42,548 nucleotides of DNA from Chloroflexota bacterium (GTDB taxonomy: Bacteria > Chloroflexota > Anaerolineae > Aggregatilineales > Phototrophicaceae). The stretch lies in assembly GCA_003695675.1 (NCBI GenBank), contig RFIA01000168.1, forward strand, positions 1 through 42,548, read 5' to 3'. Position numbers and translations under genes: made by a program. The notes below the pieces were generated by a model. The model saw only the letters and a program-made list of their open reading frames with translations, was not told the origin of the DNA and made no database searches. The stretch's first letter is position 1. Every line of letters begins with the position of its first letter. Positions 41,760 to 42,548 of this stretch are shown here, piece after piece.

Positions 41760-42317
41760 ATGAGTCAACAGCCGCCGTCCCCTGTGCAGCCGTTAGAAAC
41801 TATCGCCGATGTGTACTATGTACCATTCAAATCTTTCGCCGACGAACGGGGCCGCTTTGCCGAAATCTTTCGCCGCGAGTGGTTTCCACAAGTGAGTTGG
41901 GAACGAATTCAGAGCAATCGTTCCGACAGCGTGGCCGGGGTCTTGCGTGGTGTCCATTATCACCATCATCAAATCGATTATTGGACAGTCGCGGCTGGCA
42001 CGATTCGGGTCGCGCTAGTCGATATGCGCCCGGCATCCCCGACGCATCGCGTCGCGACAACGATTGACATCGGGCCGGAGAACAATATCGGCCTGTTCAT
42101 TCCGGTGGGGGTTGCACATGGCTTCCTCGCGCTGACCGATTGTACACTGATTTACGTCGTCAACAATTATTATGATGGCGGCGCAGATGAACAAGGCATC
42201 GCATGGAACGACCCGGAACTCGGCATTGAGTGGGGACTCGAACGCGAACCAATACTCTCGGAACGCGACCGCAATAATCCCCTCCTGCGTGACATCCCGC
42301 CGAACAACATGCCCTAA
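41760..42317 (+). CDS. RmlC/RfbC-like NDP-sugar 3,5-epimerase-family protein
   Basis: This 185-aa cupin-fold protein carries DERGRFAEIFRREWFP, QSNRSDSVAGVLRGVHYH, VALVDMRPASPTHR, IPVGVAHGFLAL and YDGGADEQGIAWNDPELGIEW, the ordered motifs of dTDP-4-dehydrorhamnose 3,5-epimerases. The catalytic His is His66 (LRGVHYH) and the likely general-acid Tyr is Tyr132. The QGKLVRV segment with its conserved Lys is replaced by HQIDYWTV, so the Lys is missing; this matches a variant subfamily of unclear substrate. No rmlA/B/D gene is nearby, so I give no gene symbol. The ATG at 41760 has a weak AGAGAG ribosome site. Confidence 0.85.
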   Translation: MSQQPPSPVQPLETIADVYYVPFKSFADERGRFAEIFRREWFPQVSWERIQSNRSDSVAGVLRGVHYHHHQIDYWTVAAGTIRVALVDMRPASPTHRVATTIDIGPENNIGLFIPVGVAHGFLALTDCTLIYVVNNYYDGGADEQGIAWNDPELGIEWGLEREPILSERDRNNPLLRDIPPNNMP

Positions 42318-42503
42318 TCGTTGGCATCTCGCGCCCATTGCAATTTGTTACCCGCTTTACTGCGCCATTGTGTGCCCCCACTCCGCACACTGCACGGCGG
42401 AGAGGGAGCGAGGTTATCGTTGAATACGGCCTACTATTCTGTGGAGATACGTTAGGCTCTGTTGACATTTGCGCTTTGATGCAAAAATAGGGGACAATCG
42501 TTG

Positions 42504-42547
42504 GGGTTTAGCTTGCTAAACCCTTCAGGGCATTGCACGCAATGCCC
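42504..42547. repeat. Two adjacent hairpins downstream of the epimerase gene
   Basis: GGGTTTAGC (42504-42512) pairs with GCTAAACCC (42515-42523), then GGGCATTGC (42528-42536) pairs with GCAATGCCC (42539-42547). Both are palindromes of 20 bases with 2-base centres and no T-tract. They resemble the dispersed palindrome family and touch the window edge, so the unit may continue. Confidence 0.55.
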
Positions 42548-42548
42548 C

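Noticed and set aside
41458-41761. Two minus-strand open frames of 61 and 75 codons in the divergent region
   Set aside because: They overlap a terminator, promoters and a repeat; translations resemble no protein and no ribosome site precedes them.
42462-42490. Plus-strand promoter (TTGACA with AAATAG) at the right edge
   Set aside because: The -35 is perfect but the -10 at 17 bases is very poor, and no gene start is visible before the window ends.
1-42548. CRISPR arrays, tRNA/rRNA genes, insertion sequences or prophage
   Set aside because: No regularly spaced direct repeats, no cloverleaf with a GTTCRANYC arm, no transposase, integrase or phage protein was found.

Overview
The window looks like chromosomal DNA of a free-living heterotrophic bacterium, most likely a Chloroflexota (Anaerolineae-like) lineage. 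This rests on overall flavour, not on a marker gene: an NB-ARC/TPR/LuxR regulator, a very long PAS/GAF sensor kinase, GAC-N12-GTC-like and GTAGGGGC-type intergenic palindromes, a PPC-repeat secreted protein, several ABC importers without their own ATPase, and ClpC without ctsR/mcsAB. There are 33 supported protein genes (one cut by the left edge). I see no rRNA, tRNA, CRISPR array, transposase or phage gene.

Layout. 1-6005: C-terminal part of an ATPase/TPR/LuxR regulator, then, convergent, a 1277-aa membrane multi-sensor histidine kinase without a partner regulator. 6288-21342 (all minus strand): a long catabolic block, in transcription order D-aminoacylase-like amidohydrolase, phosphotriesterase-family hydrolase, exported alpha/beta hydrolase, two Gfo/Idh/MocA oxidoreductases, class V aminotransferase, a Tat-exported sugar-binding protein with two CUT1 permeases, another Gfo/Idh/MocA protein, CutC, a tandem Rid protein, RidA and an SDR. 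21667-30363 (plus strand, divergent): VOC-fold protein, NitT/TauT-type ABC importer (ATPase, permease, binding protein, then a terminator), a TIM-barrel sugar isomerase/epimerase, a fourth Gfo/Idh/MocA protein, a PIG-L/LmbE deacetylase, a divergent NagB-like protein and a LacI regulator. 30533-33824 (minus): clpC and an orphan biotin-carrier protein. 34055-39777 (plus): murJ and an oligopeptide-type importer (binding protein and two permeases, no ATPase). 39864-41339 (minus): exported PPC-repeat protein. 41483-41567 (minus): a candidate small RNA. 41760-42317 (plus): an RmlC-like sugar epimerase.

How the genes may work together (inference). The 6288-30363 region combines uptake, deacylation, lactone/ester hydrolysis, sugar oxidation, isomerisation, deamination and removal of reactive imines. 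This fits scavenging of N-acylated amino-sugar or amino-acid-like compounds, perhaps more than one substrate. A shared near-palindromic site of the form GAC-N12-GTC lies at three places in the block (9228-9245, 11440-11457, 21437-21454), twice overlapping a plausible -10 box, which suggests one regulator controls several of these units.

The intergenic spaces carry two dispersed repeat families: short GTAGGGGC...GCCCCTAC palindromes and longer imperfect CGCAGAGACGCAGAG-type elements. In both SBP-permease operons a palindrome sits exactly between the binding-protein gene and the first permease gene.
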